A stretch of 64,000 nucleotides of DNA from Reyranella sp. Its GTDB lineage: Bacteria; Pseudomonadota; Alphaproteobacteria; Reyranellales; Reyranellaceae. Both the position numbers and the translations under genes were made by a program. Below, one piece after another: positions 24,831-33,497 of this stretch. The DNA lies in contig NZ_JAUSBN010000075.1 of NCBI RefSeq assembly GCF_030651995.1, positions 45,243 through 109,242 on the forward strand. Direction: 5' to 3'. Under the pieces are notes generated by a model. The model ran no database searches. It was not told the DNA's origin and saw only the letters and a list, made by a program, of their open reading frames with translations. Numbering within the stretch: the first letter of the stretch is position 1; every line of letters begins with the position of its first letter.

Positions 24831-25927
24831 CGTCCGAGCCCTCCGGTGAGCGAGGGACTCTCCAGGGCCGAGAAGCCGTAGTGGCGCAGCCAGCGCAGGT
24901 CGGCGTCGAAGAAGGCCCGCAGGTCGGGAATGCCGTATTTCAGCATGGCGATGCGATCGATGCCCATGCCGAAGGCGAAGCCCTGGTAGACGGCGGGATC
25001 GAGGCCGCAATTGGCGATGACGTTGGGATGCACCATGCCCGAGCCCAGGATTTCCAGCCACGAATCGCCCGCGCCGATCTTCAGTTCGCCGTCCTTCCAC
25101 GAGCAGCCGATGTCGACCTCGGCCGACGGCTCGGTGAAGGGGAAGTAGGAGGGGCGGAAGCGCAGCGGCAGGTCGTCGACCTCGAAGAAGGCGCGGCAGA
25201 AATCGACCAGGCAGCCCTTGAGATGGCCCATGTGGGTCGTGCGGTCGATCACCAGGCCCTCGACCTGGTGGAACATCGGCGTGTGGGTGGCGTCGCTGTC
25301 GATGCGGTAGGTGCGGCCCGGCACGATGATGCGCAGCGAGCCGCCGTCGGCTAGGCGCTTCTGCACGTCCTTGCTCAGCATGGTGCGCGCCTGCACCGGC
25401 GAGGTGTGCGTGCGCAGCACCATCGGCGTGCCGTCGGCCCGCGGCGGCAGGTAGAACGTGTCCTGCATCTGGCGCGCGGGGTGGTCGGGCGGGATGTTGA
25501 GGGCGGTGAAGTTGTGCCAGTCGTCCTCGATGTCGGGACCGTCGGCCCAGGTGAATCCCATCTCGCCGAAGATCGCGCCGATCTCGTCCATCACCTGGCC
25601 GATCGGGTGCAGCGTGCCCTGTCCCTCGGGCCGCGCCGGCAGGGTGACGTCGATCTTCTCGGCGACCAGCCGGGCTTCGAGGGCCGAGGCGCTGAGCGAG
25701 CCCTTGCGCGCCTCGAGCGCGGCCTCGATCTCACCCTTGAGCTGGTTCACCCGCGCGCCGAATTCCTTGCGCTGCTCGGGCGCGAGCCCGCCCAGCGTCT
25801 TCATCAGGCCGGTGACGCTGCCCTTCTTGCCGAGCGCCGCCACGCGGGCGGCTTCCAGCGCGCCGAGATCGGCGGCGGCCTGGACGGCGTCGAGCGCCTC
25901 GCTGCGAATCGTCGAAAGATCGTCCAT
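24827..25927 (-). CDS. pheS: Phenylalanine-tRNA ligase alpha subunit
   Basis: A 366-residue class II catalytic chain that charges tRNA-Phe. N-terminal coiled coil (~1-90), then motif 1 around HPIGQVMDEIGAIFGEMGF, the segment PVQARTMLS, motif 2 FRPSYFPFTEPSAEVDIGC and motif 3 GFAFGMGIDRIAMLKYGI. ATG 25927 begins MDDLSTIRSEALDAV with GAGAGTGGGAAAG before it. Upstream lies rplT, separated by a hairpin with T-tract (25954-25982) that may attenuate read-through. Full family length. Confidence 0.97.
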   Translation of the reverse strand: MDDLSTIRSEALDAVQAAADLGALEAARVAALGKKGSVTGLMKTLGGLAPEQRKEFGARVNQLKGEIEAALEARKGSLSASALEARLVAEKIDVTLPARPEGQGTLHPIGQVMDEIGAIFGEMGFTWADGPDIEDDWHNFTALNIPPDHPARQMQDTFYLPPRADGTPMVLRTHTSPVQARTMLSKDVQKRLADGGSLRIIVPGRTYRIDSDATHTPMFHQVEGLVIDRTTHMGHLKGCLVDFCRAFFEVDDLPLRFRPSYFPFTEPSAEVDIGCSWKDGELKIGAGDSWLEILGSGMVHPNVIANCGLDPAVYQGFAFGMGIDRIAMLKYGIPDLRAFFDADLRWLRHYGFSALESPSLTGGLGR

Positions 25928-25953
25928 CTTTCCCACTCTCGAAACCGAACACG

Positions 25954-25982
25954 AAAAAAGGGAGCCTGTGGTCCAGGCTCCC
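25954..25982 (-). terminator. Hairpin with T-tract between rplT and pheS
   Basis: On the minus strand GGGAGCCTG pairs with CAGGCTCCC around a 5-nt loop and is followed by TTTTTT. It ends 27 nt before the pheS start, too close for an ordinary promoter in between. pheST expression may therefore depend on read-through or attenuation. No Phe-rich leader peptide is visible. Confidence 0.75.
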
Positions 25983-26022
25983 TCTTTGCGATGTCTGCCA
26001 GCCGCGCGTGACGCGCGGAAGA

Positions 26023-26379
26023 CTACTTGAGGGCGGCCTGGGCCTGGTCGACCAAAGCCTTGAACGCTGCCGGCTCCCGGGTCGCGAGATCGGCCATGAC
26101 CTTGCGGTCCATCTCGATCCCGGCCTTGAGGATGCCGTTCATGAACTGCGAATAGGTCATGCCATGCTCGCGGGTCGCAGCGTTGATGCGCTGGATCCAG
26201 AGGCCCCGGAACGCGCGCTTCTTGTTGCGGCGATCGCGATAGGCGTACTGAAGGCCCTTTTCGACCTTCTCGATGGCGACGCGGAACGCCGCATTGGAGC
26301 GGCCGCGATAGCCCTTGGCGAGCTTCAGGACCTTCTTGTGACGAGCGTGTGCAGCCACGCCCCGCTTTACGCGTGCCAT
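26023..26379 (-). CDS. rplT: 50S ribosomal protein L20
   Basis: A 118-residue basic protein, full length for bL20. It starts MARVKRGVAAHARHKKVLK, continues with GYRGRSNAAFRVAIEKV and YAYRDRRNKKRAFRGLWIQRINAA, and contains the conserved C-terminal helix region YSQFMNGILKAGI. It binds 23S rRNA early in large-subunit assembly. The gene follows rpmI by 3 nt. Confidence 0.98.
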   Translation of the reverse strand: MARVKRGVAAHARHKKVLKLAKGYRGRSNAAFRVAIEKVEKGLQYAYRDRRNKKRAFRGLWIQRINAATREHGMTYSQFMNGILKAGIEMDRKVMADLATREPAAFKALVDQAQAALK

Positions 26380-26382
26380 GGT

Positions 26383-26586
26383 CTACCTCTCGTACGGGAA
26401 GAAGTTGCGCTTGAGGATGCGGGTATCCGGATCGGACACGATCGCCATACCGGTCGCCTGACGGAGGAAGCGGTTGCCCCGCTTGCTCATGCCGTGGCGC
26501 TTGCCCACGACCCCATGCTTTGCCTTGCCGGACGCGGTGAAGCGAAAACGCTTCTTGGCCGCGCTTTTGGTCTTCATCTTGGGCAT
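26383..26586 (-). CDS. rpmI: 50S ribosomal protein L35
   Basis: A 67-residue basic protein with the bL35 signature MPKMKTKSAAKKRFRFTASG and the HGMSKRGNRFLRQ segment. AAAAGGAACAAAA precedes the ATG. In many bacteria infC lies directly upstream; here infC is 3 kb away, with three unrelated genes between. Confidence 0.98.
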   Translation of the reverse strand: MPKMKTKSAAKKRFRFTASGKAKHGVVGKRHGMSKRGNRFLRQATGMAIVSDPDTRILKRNFFPYER

Positions 26587-26790
26587 TTTTGTTCCTTTTC
26601 AAAGGGTTAGCGCTTGCGCGCCGGTCCCGATCCCCTGTGTGAACAGACGACCGGAAAGTCCTTACGAAGCAGCCGAGGCAATGCCCTTATTGGCCAAGCC
26701 GCTTGAAGGAACGGGGCTTATACAGATGCGGCCCGATACGTGCAAGCATGCCGGAACGGGGCCGAAGGGCCATTTGACGGGGATTTTCGC

Positions 26791-27549
26791 ATGAAACTGG
26801 CAGGCAAGGTGGCATTGGTGACGGGTGCCCAGCAGGGCATCGGGGCGGCGATCGCACGGGCGCTGGCGGGCGCGGGGGCCGACGTGGCCGTGAGCTGGCT
26901 CGACGACCGGCCCGGCGCCGAGGCGGTGGCGCGCGACATCGCCCAGGCCGGCCGGAAGGCCCATCTGTTGAGAACCGACGTCTCGAAGGTGGCCGAGATC
27001 GAGGCGATGGTCGCCGAAACGGTGCAGGTGCTGGGGCCTCCCGACATCCTGGTGAACAATGCCGGCGTCTATCCCCGGGTGCCCCTGCTCGAGATGCAGG
27101 AGAGCGACTGGGACTACCTCATGGACATCAACCTGAAGGCCGGCTGCTTCGCCACCATCGCCGTCGCCAGGGCGTTGATCGCCGCCGGACGGACGGGCGG
27201 CTCGATCATCAACCTGTCCTCGCAGGCGATCCGCGGCGCCGTGCGCGGCGTCCACTACTGCGCCAGCAAGGGCGGCGTGGTCTCGATGACGCGGGCGATG
27301 GCCCTCGAACTGGCGCCGCACGGCATCCGCGTCAACGCGGTCGCCCCCGGCACGACGGACACCGCCCAGCCGCGCTACGGCAACACCGACGCCGAACTCG
27401 TCGAGATGGCGCGCGCCAACATCCCGCTGGGAGGCAAGCTGCTGTCGCCCGAGCAGATCGCCCGCACCGCCGTCTTCCTCGCCTCCGACGATTCGGATGC
27501 CACGACGGGGCAGGTGCTCCACGTCAACGGTGGCTCGTATATGCCTTAG
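26791..27549 (+). CDS. Short-chain dehydrogenase/reductase
   Basis: A 252-residue classical SDR. The cofactor motif TGAQQGIG (11-18), NNAGVYP, the catalytic Ser in IINLSSQ, YxxxK as YCASKGG and the C-terminal NGGSYMP are present. The NAD(P)-dependent substrate is not predictable; sequence style is that of 3-oxoacyl-ACP reductase/sugar dehydrogenase-like SDRs. ATG 26791 follows GACGGGGATTTTCGC. It points away from rpmI and is one of three genes separating rpmI-rplT from infC. Confidence 0.9.
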   Translation: MKLAGKVALVTGAQQGIGAAIARALAGAGADVAVSWLDDRPGAEAVARDIAQAGRKAHLLRTDVSKVAEIEAMVAETVQVLGPPDILVNNAGVYPRVPLLEMQESDWDYLMDINLKAGCFATIAVARALIAAGRTGGSIINLSSQAIRGAVRGVHYCASKGGVVSMTRAMALELAPHGIRVNAVAPGTTDTAQPRYGNTDAELVEMARANIPLGGKLLSPEQIARTAVFLASDDSDATTGQVLHVNGGSYMP

Positions 27550-27587
27550 CAGGGGCCGTCTGAGGGGCCTTTGATCTCATGCCCAGA

Positions 27588-28619
27588 CTAACAGGGCGCC
27601 TGCTTCTTCCCTGTCTCGATGAAGGCGGTGAAGCAGGCGCCGAACTTGCGGGAGAAGGTTGAGTCGGCGGCGTTGTGGCCGTTGAAGCCCTCGGGTGCGT
27701 CGATGATGTCGGCGTCCACGCCGCTCTTGGCGAAGATCGAGCGGGCGTCGTCCATGCGGCCGCCGACGTCATAGGCATCGCCCGCGAAGTTCACCACGAC
27801 GAGGCGCGGCCCGCGCTTGATGCCTTCGAGCACGCGCTGCCACTCCGAGCGCGCGCGTGTCGGGTCGCGCATCTTCTCGACCGTTCCGTGATGGGCTGCG
27901 GCGATGGAAATGACGCCGTCGGCCGCGGCGCCACGCTGCAGCGCCGCCAGCGACACCCAGGCGCCCGCCGACTGACCAGCGAGGATGACGCGCCGGTAAC
28001 CCATCGCCTTCGCTTTGGCGACGGCGTCGGCCAGAGCGGTGGCGTCGCTCGCCCAGTCGGTGATCCACTCGCGATCGAACCGGTAGAGATCGTAGCCCCG
28101 GCGCGTGAACTGGCCGACCCAGGCCTGCGGAGCGCTCTCGGTCGAGTTCCGGCCGGCCATGTAGCCGTGGCTCCAGACCAGCAGTCCGGCGGCGAGTTGC
28201 GGGCCGCGCATCGACCAGTAAGGCTGCGGCCGCAGCCGCCCGATATCGATTGCGCCGACGGAACGGGCCGGCACCAGCTCGCGCCACTCGTGTCCGGCCA
28301 CCGTGTAGTTGTTGACGATGTGGAGTTTGCACTCCTGCTTGGTGCGCTCCAGGCAGCGCTTCAGGGCCGATGCTATGGCGGGCGCCGGGTCCGGGCCGCT
28401 GGCGCCGGCCCACCAGCTGGCCCGTCCGTCGGGCGATACGACGAAAGCGCGGTGCGGCCCGAAATTCTGGAAGTCGGACAGGAGGCGCGCGGCCTCGCTG
28501 TTCGGTGCCTGTGCGGGAGCGGGCCCCTGCGAAGGCCCGGGTGGGGGCGCCTGCGCGTGGGCAGCTGCGGTCATGCCGAACACAGCCGCAACGAGAAGAG
28601 TCCTGATGCGTTGTCTCAC
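27588..28619 (-). CDS. Secreted alpha/beta-hydrolase-like protein
   Basis: A 343-residue protein with an N-terminal signal peptide (LLVAAVFGMTAAAHAQA) followed by a Pro-rich linker. The hydrolase core has the nucleophile elbow ILAGQSAGAWVSLAAL, a likely oxyanion strand LLVWSHGY, and a late FNGHNAAD His. A catalytic Asp could lie in VVNFAGDAYDV. It probably acts in the periplasm on an unknown ester or peptide. GTG start at 28619; no strong ribosome-binding site seen. Confidence 0.72.
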   Translation of the reverse strand: MRQRIRTLLVAAVFGMTAAAHAQAPPPGPSQGPAPAQAPNSEAARLLSDFQNFGPHRAFVVSPDGRASWWAGASGPDPAPAIASALKRCLERTKQECKLHIVNNYTVAGHEWRELVPARSVGAIDIGRLRPQPYWSMRGPQLAAGLLVWSHGYMAGRNSTESAPQAWVGQFTRRGYDLYRFDREWITDWASDATALADAVAKAKAMGYRRVILAGQSAGAWVSLAALQRGAAADGVISIAAAHHGTVEKMRDPTRARSEWQRVLEGIKRGPRLVVVNFAGDAYDVGGRMDDARSIFAKSGVDADIIDAPEGFNGHNAADSTFSRKFGACFTAFIETGKKQAPC

Positions 28620-28664
28620 GGGTGAAGGCTAGCATTCTCCGCCCCCACGAGGGATCCCGGAACA

Positions 28665-29513
28665 ATGAAGACTGCAGCGTTTGCTCTCCTGGCGGTCCTG
28701 GCGGCGGTGCCGGCTCAGGCCCAGCTGCAGGGGCCGCCCGTCTTACAGCCGCCGGCCAATGCGCAAGCCGCGGCGACGCCGATGACCGGGCTCTCCAGTT
28801 CCGAGAAGGTGCGTGACACTCCCGGCGTGCAGTATCTGCTGATGAAAACCGTGGTCGCGCAATCGATCGGCGTGCTGAAGACGCGAGCGCTGCCGGTCGA
28901 GGCCGGCGGCTACAATCTCTCGAAATACTGCTGGACCCCGGCCAACGTGCTGGGCGAGTGGGGCGAAAGCTCGGGCCTCACCGGCGAGATGGTCGTGCGG
29001 GCGCTCGAAACCCTCTCATGGTCGCGCGACCTTGCGCGGTCAGGCTATCCCGAAGCCCAGGTCGCAGAAGCGATTGGCCACTACGAGGCCGCGCTGGTTG
29101 CCGCCAACTTCGCCGATGCCGCCCGCGTCCATGCCCTGGAGGCCTTGCGCGCCGAACTCGAAGGGCTGCAGATGCGGACGCCGGGGGCTTCCGGGATCAT
29201 GGTCCGCGAGCGCTGCAACCGGCAGCCGTCCTCGTTCGGCCTGAACGTCGCCACCGCGCCCGAAGGCGGCCGCGCCCGCTTCATCCCCTACGTGCTGCAC
29301 CAGTTCTGCCTCGCGCAGCAGATCGAGCCCGGCGATGGGGCGCGATGCGACTACTGGCAGTCCGCGAAGGGCGAGGGGCCGATGTCGTTTGCCGGAGAAA
29401 CCGTCTACAGCGTGAGCTGGCCGGACAACACGGTGGCCGCGGGGCGCTTCAACCCCGACGAACAGCGTACCGATGGAACGGTGACGCTGCGGCAGCGGCC
29501 CCTGAACAAGTAG
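28665..29513 (+). CDS. Secreted hypothetical protein
   Basis: A 282-residue protein with a clear signal peptide (MKTAAFALLAVLAAVPAQAQ). The mature part holds several Cys (KYCWTPAN, RERCNRQP, QFCLAQQ, GARCDYW), suggesting disulfides in the periplasm. No family recognised. It is divergent from the secreted hydrolase gene at 27588, with about 45 bp between the two starts, so the two may share a control region. Confidence 0.7.
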   Translation: MKTAAFALLAVLAAVPAQAQLQGPPVLQPPANAQAAATPMTGLSSSEKVRDTPGVQYLLMKTVVAQSIGVLKTRALPVEAGGYNLSKYCWTPANVLGEWGESSGLTGEMVVRALETLSWSRDLARSGYPEAQVAEAIGHYEAALVAANFADAARVHALEALRAELEGLQMRTPGASGIMVRERCNRQPSSFGLNVATAPEGGRARFIPYVLHQFCLAQQIEPGDGARCDYWQSAKGEGPMSFAGETVYSVSWPDNTVAAGRFNPDEQRTDGTVTLRQRPLNK

Positions 29514-29540
29514 GGGCCGCCTGTTCGGCGCCGATACGAA

Positions 29541-29573
29541 CGCTTACTTGGCGCTTACTCAGTGCTTACTTGG
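29541..29573. repeat. Three tandem 11-bp repeats at the 3' end of infC
   Basis: CGCTTACTTGG, CGCTTACTCAG and TGCTTACTTGG lie head to tail. The third contains the infC stop (TAA on the minus strand); the others place further TAA-like triplets just after it. Slippage has probably duplicated the stop-codon region. Confidence 0.6.
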
Positions 29574-30102
29574 GCGCCAGCACCATGATCATCTGCCGGC
29601 CTTCCATGCGCGGCATCGACTCGATCTTGGTGTGCTCGTCCATCTCGCCGCGCACGCGGTTCAACACCTCCATGCCGAGGTTGGCATGCACCATCTCGCG
29701 GCCGCGGAAACGCAGGGTGACCTTCACCTTGTCGCCTTCCTCAATGAACCGCTTCATGGCCCGCATCTTCACTTCGTAGTCATGATCGTCGATGTTCGGG
29801 CGCATCTTGATCTCTTTGACCTCGATGACCTTCTGGTGCTTGCGCGCCTCATGGGCCTTCTTCTGGGCCTCGTACTTGTACTTGCCGTAGTCGGAAATCT
29901 TGGCGACCGGCGGTACGGCATTGGGCGAGATCTCGATCAGGTCGAGGCTTGCCTCTTCGGCCATCTCGATGGCCTCGCGGGTGCTGACGACGCCGACCAT
30001 CTCGCCGTTCTCGTCGATCAGTCGGACTTGCGCCGCGCGGATCTCGTTGTTGACGCGCGGACCCTCGCGGGTGGGCGCAGTCTGTTGGGCAGGTCTTGCT
30101 AT
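29566..30102 (-). CDS. infC: Translation initiation factor IF-3, probable AUA start
   Basis: IF-3 prevents premature subunit joining and checks start codons. Residues IARPAQQTAPTREGPRVNNE begin the family similarity, followed by VRLIDENGEMVGVV, ISDYGKYKYEAQKK, the linker helix, and the C-domain VTLRFRGREMVHANLG. There is no AUG in the region. ATA at 30102 is preceded by GAGGAGAAGGAAGCC, an excellent ribosome-binding site, and matches the usual N-terminus; TTG at 30123 has none. Known infC genes use rare start codons (AUU) for self-regulation, so AUA is plausible. It is separated from thrS by 59 nt. Confidence 0.9.
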   Translation of the reverse strand: MARPAQQTAPTREGPRVNNEIRAAQVRLIDENGEMVGVVSTREAIEMAEEASLDLIEISPNAVPPVAKISDYGKYKYEAQKKAHEARKHQKVIEVKEIKMRPNIDDHDYEVKMRAMKRFIEEGDKVKVTLRFRGREMVHANLGMEVLNRVRGEMDEHTKIESMPRMEGRQMIMVLAPK

Positions 30103-30161
30103 GGCTTCCTTCTCCTCTGTCAAAGCCCCGATTCAGGGGCGGGCATCGAAACCGGACCGCC

Positions 30162-32105
30162 CTAGAAGGGCGGCCGGGCCTCATTTGAAAGTGTAGTGAC
30201 GGCGGCCCCGAGTTCAAGGACCTCCTGCTTTTCCGAGCCCAGGCGGCGGATCGCCACCGTGCGGGCTTCCATGTCGCGCCGGCCGACCGCGAGGATCAAC
30301 GGCACGTGGGCCAGCGAATGCTCGCGGACCTTGTAGTTGATCTTCTCGTTGCGCAGGTCGGTGTCGACCCGCATGCCCGCGGCGCGCAGGGCGGCCGCGA
30401 CCTCCTCGGCATAGCCATCGGCGTCGTTCACGATCGTGACCACCACCGCTTGTGTCGGCGCCAGCCAGAGCGGGAAGCGGCCGGCATAGTTCTCGATCAG
30501 GATTCCGATGATCCGTTCGAAGCTGCCGAATATGGCGCGGTGCAGCATGACGGGGCGCCGGCGCGATCCGTCCTCGGCCACGTAGCTCGCGTCCAGGCGC
30601 TCGGGCAGGACGAAATCGACCTGCAGCGTGCCGCACTGCCAGTCGCGGCCGATCGCGTCGCGCAGCACGAACTCCAGCTTGGGCCCGTAGAACGCGCCCT
30701 CGCCGGGGTTGAGGATGAGCTCGAGCCCGGCCGCCTTGGATGCTGCCTTGAGGGCCCCCTCGGCCTGGTCCCACACCGCGTCGGACCCGGCGCGAACCGG
30801 CGGACGGTCCGAGAACTTCACGAAATACTCCGGGAAGCCCAGGTCCCTGTAGATCGAGCCCAGCAGCTCGCAGAAGCGGATCGTCTCGCTCTCGATCTGC
30901 TCCTCGCTGCAGAAGATGTGGGCGTCGTCCTGCGTGAAGTTGCGCACGCGCATGATGCCATGCAGCGCGCCGGACGGCTCGAAGCGATGGCACGAACCGA
31001 ATTCGGCCATGCGCAGCGGCAGCTCGCGATAGCTGCGAAGCCCCTGGTTGAAGATCTGCACGTGGCAGGGGCAGTTCATCGGCTTCAACGCGAAGATGCG
31101 CTTGTCGTCGTCGGCCAGGAACTCGCGCAGGCCTTCTTCGTTCTCGCTGAGATACATGTTCTCGCGGAACTTCTCCCAGTGGCCCGAGGCCTCCCACAGC
31201 TTGCGATCGACCAGCTGCGGCGTCTTCACTTCCTGGTAGCCGCCCGCATCGAGCCTGCGGCGTATGTAGCTCTCGAGCGTGCGCCAGAACGTCCAGCCCT
31301 TGGGGTGCCAGAACACCATGCCCGCGGCTTCTTCCTGCTGGTGGAAGAGGCCCATCTCGCGGCCGAGGCGGCGATGGTCGCGCTTCTCGGCCTCCTCGAT
31401 GCGGTGCAGGTAGGCCTTCAGGTCCTTGTCGGAGAAGAAGACCGTTCCGTAGATGCGCTGGAGCTGGGCGTTGTTCCTGTCGCCGCGCCAGTAGGCGCCC
31501 GACACCTTCGTCAGCTTGAACGCCTTGCCGAGCTTGCCCGTCGAGGGCAGGTGCGGACCCAGGCACATGTCGAGCCAGTCGCCCTGCCTGTAGACCGAGA
31601 TCTCCTCGTCCTTCGGCAGCTCGTCGGCCCACTCGGCCTTGAACTTCTCACCGTGCTGGCTGAAGTAATCCTTGATCTGTGCACGATCCCACACCGAGCG
31701 CTCGATCGGCAGATCGCGGTCGACGATCTCGGCCATGCGCTGTTCGATCTTCGCGAAGTCCTCGGGCGAGAACGGCTGGTCGCGGACGAAGTCGTAGTAG
31801 AAACCATCCTCCGTCGAGGGGCCGAACGTGATCTGCGTGCCGGGGAAGAGCTCCTGCACCGCCTGCGCCAGCACATGCGCCGCGTCGTGGCGCAGCAGCT
31901 CCAGCGCATCGGGGTCGCGCGACGTCACGATGCCGATCTTCGCGTCCCGATCGACCACGTGCGCGAGGTCGACCATCTTGCCGTCGACACGCAGGGCGAG
32001 GGCCGCCTTGGCGAGGCCGGGCCCGATCGACGCGGCGATCTCGGCGCCGCTGACGGGATTGTCGAAGGACCGGACCGAGCCGTCCGGCAAGGAAACATTG
32101 ATCAT
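30162..32105 (-). CDS. thrS: Threonine-tRNA ligase
   Basis: A 647-residue class II synthetase. Domains in order: TGS (~1-62; MINVSLPDGSVRSF), editing domain with HDAAHVLAQ (the HxxxH of the zinc-like site) and later YFS..., the catalytic core with motif 2 FGSCHRFEPSGALHGIMRVRNF and zinc-ligand Cys in NCPCHVQIF, and the anticodon-binding domain. ATG 32105 is preferred over GTG 32114 because GGTGAATTCA lies before it and MINVSLPDG is the usual N-terminus. It is followed by infC in the same direction. Confidence 0.97.
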   Translation of the reverse strand: MINVSLPDGSVRSFDNPVSGAEIAASIGPGLAKAALALRVDGKMVDLAHVVDRDAKIGIVTSRDPDALELLRHDAAHVLAQAVQELFPGTQITFGPSTEDGFYYDFVRDQPFSPEDFAKIEQRMAEIVDRDLPIERSVWDRAQIKDYFSQHGEKFKAEWADELPKDEEISVYRQGDWLDMCLGPHLPSTGKLGKAFKLTKVSGAYWRGDRNNAQLQRIYGTVFFSDKDLKAYLHRIEEAEKRDHRRLGREMGLFHQQEEAAGMVFWHPKGWTFWRTLESYIRRRLDAGGYQEVKTPQLVDRKLWEASGHWEKFRENMYLSENEEGLREFLADDDKRIFALKPMNCPCHVQIFNQGLRSYRELPLRMAEFGSCHRFEPSGALHGIMRVRNFTQDDAHIFCSEEQIESETIRFCELLGSIYRDLGFPEYFVKFSDRPPVRAGSDAVWDQAEGALKAASKAAGLELILNPGEGAFYGPKLEFVLRDAIGRDWQCGTLQVDFVLPERLDASYVAEDGSRRRPVMLHRAIFGSFERIIGILIENYAGRFPLWLAPTQAVVVTIVNDADGYAEEVAAALRAAGMRVDTDLRNEKINYKVREHSLAHVPLILAVGRRDMEARTVAIRRLGSEKQEVLELGAAVTTLSNEARPPF

Positions 32106-32301
32106 TGAATTCACCAGCTAACGAAATTCCGAACGCAATCCATCCGCCGACTTGAGCAGGTCGGCAGCGGCAGGCCGGGAAGCCGCACGAGTGCGCGCGC
32201 CCGGCCGATTCAAGTTCGGACGGTGGTGATAACGGCAGGAGCGGTGAAAAACCGGCATTCCATGAGCCCGGAGATAGTTGCCGGGCAACGCTGAGTCAAG
32301 G

Positions 32302-33438
32302 TCAGCGGTCAGTCAAACGGTGGTAGAGGGCCAGGAGCTGCTGGTTGGACTGCGCCAGGCTGTAGTTGCTGCGCACATGCTCCTGCGCCGTCCGCGCCAG
32401 TTCCGCCCGCCGCTCGACCGACAGAGACAAGGCAGCCTGCAGGGCTTCGGCCAGCGCCGCCGGATCGCCGGCCGGGGCCAGCCAGCCGGTGACGCCGTCG
32501 GGTCGGATCGTCTCGGCGGCACCGCCGCCGTCCTCGGCAACGACCGGTCGTCCCATCGCCTGGGCTTCGACGAGGGCACGGCTGAAGCCCTGGCGCGCGC
32601 CGCCGGTCGACACGACGACATCGGCCAGCATGTAGGCGGCCGGCATGTCGTCGACATAGGGGCCGATCTGGACGCGGCCGTTGAGTTGCGCGGCTTCGAT
32701 CGCGCGTTCGAGCTCCTTCTCGAAAGGCGTCGCGGCCCCCGTCGAGCCGAGCAGGAGGCAGAACACGTCGTCCCGTTCCAGTCGCCGGATCGCCTCGACC
32801 AGGATCTTCTGTCCATTGTCCTCGCCGAAGCGACCGGGACACAGAACGAGATGGCTGCCGTCGGGCACGCGCAGCTCGCCGGCCAGTCGGATCAGCCGGT
32901 CGGCGCGCACGATCGCCGGATCGAAGCGATCGAAGTTGATGCCGGGGGTGATGACTTCCAGCCGGTCCTGCAGAGCTGGGAAACGTTCCAGCGCATCGCG
33001 CGCGACATGCTGCGAGACGGCGATCACCGCATCGGCGCGCGTTTGACGCGCCTCGACGAAGCGTCCGGCAACATCGGTGGCGAGGAACGGCCGGTGCAGG
33101 GTCGCGATCCACTTGACGCCGAGCCGTCGTGCGAGCGCGCGAGCGACCCAACCCGAAGCGGGCGAGCGCGCCTGGATGACGTCGACCTTGGCGTCGCGCA
33201 GACCCGAAGCGAGCTTGCCGGGCAGGGTCAACCGTCCCCACAAAGGATGAGACGCGGCCGGAATTTCGATATGGCTCGCGCGCAGCCTCAGCAGGTCGGG
33301 GACCATGCTGCCGCCGGGGGAGGCCACGATCGCCGAGCCGCCCGCCGCGATGACCGCCTGCGCCGCCTCGAGCGTGGCGCGGGCCAGGCCGCCACCGGCC
33401 AGGGTCGGAACGATCTGAAGCAGGGTGGGCGCGGACAC
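32302..33438 (-). CDS. Glycosyltransferase family 4 protein
   Basis: A 378-residue GT-B enzyme. The N-domain starts with PTLLQIVPTLAGGGLARATLEAA, and the C-domain has the donor-site motif around LLGSTGAATPFEKELERAI and the EGFGL-like acidic segment QGFSRALVEAQAMGRPVVAEDGG. It transfers a sugar, probably in lipopolysaccharide or exopolysaccharide synthesis in the cytosol. The GTG start has no clear ribosome-binding site. It is divergent from the hydrolase at 33498, with 59 bp between. Confidence 0.87.
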   Translation of the reverse strand: MSAPTLLQIVPTLAGGGLARATLEAAQAVIAAGGSAIVASPGGSMVPDLLRLRASHIEIPAASHPLWGRLTLPGKLASGLRDAKVDVIQARSPASGWVARALARRLGVKWIATLHRPFLATDVAGRFVEARQTRADAVIAVSQHVARDALERFPALQDRLEVITPGINFDRFDPAIVRADRLIRLAGELRVPDGSHLVLCPGRFGEDNGQKILVEAIRRLERDDVFCLLLGSTGAATPFEKELERAIEAAQLNGRVQIGPYVDDMPAAYMLADVVVSTGGARQGFSRALVEAQAMGRPVVAEDGGGAAETIRPDGVTGWLAPAGDPAALAEALQAALSLSVERRAELARTAQEHVRSNYSLAQSNQQLLALYHRLTDR

Positions 33439-33497
33439 GGGCGTGGCTTTTGGCTACAGGATTGAAGGGAGGCAGCAGGTAACACGGGAGGATCAAC

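Noticed and set aside
22344..24881. 845-residue plus-strand frame opposite pheT
   Set aside because: Antisense shadow; pheT is full length with all domains.
24831..26602. Extended frames that enlarge pheT (to 25100) and pheS (to 26602)
   Set aside because: The extra residues lie over pheS and over rplT/rpmI in other frames and have no similarity; family starts are at 24830 and 25927.
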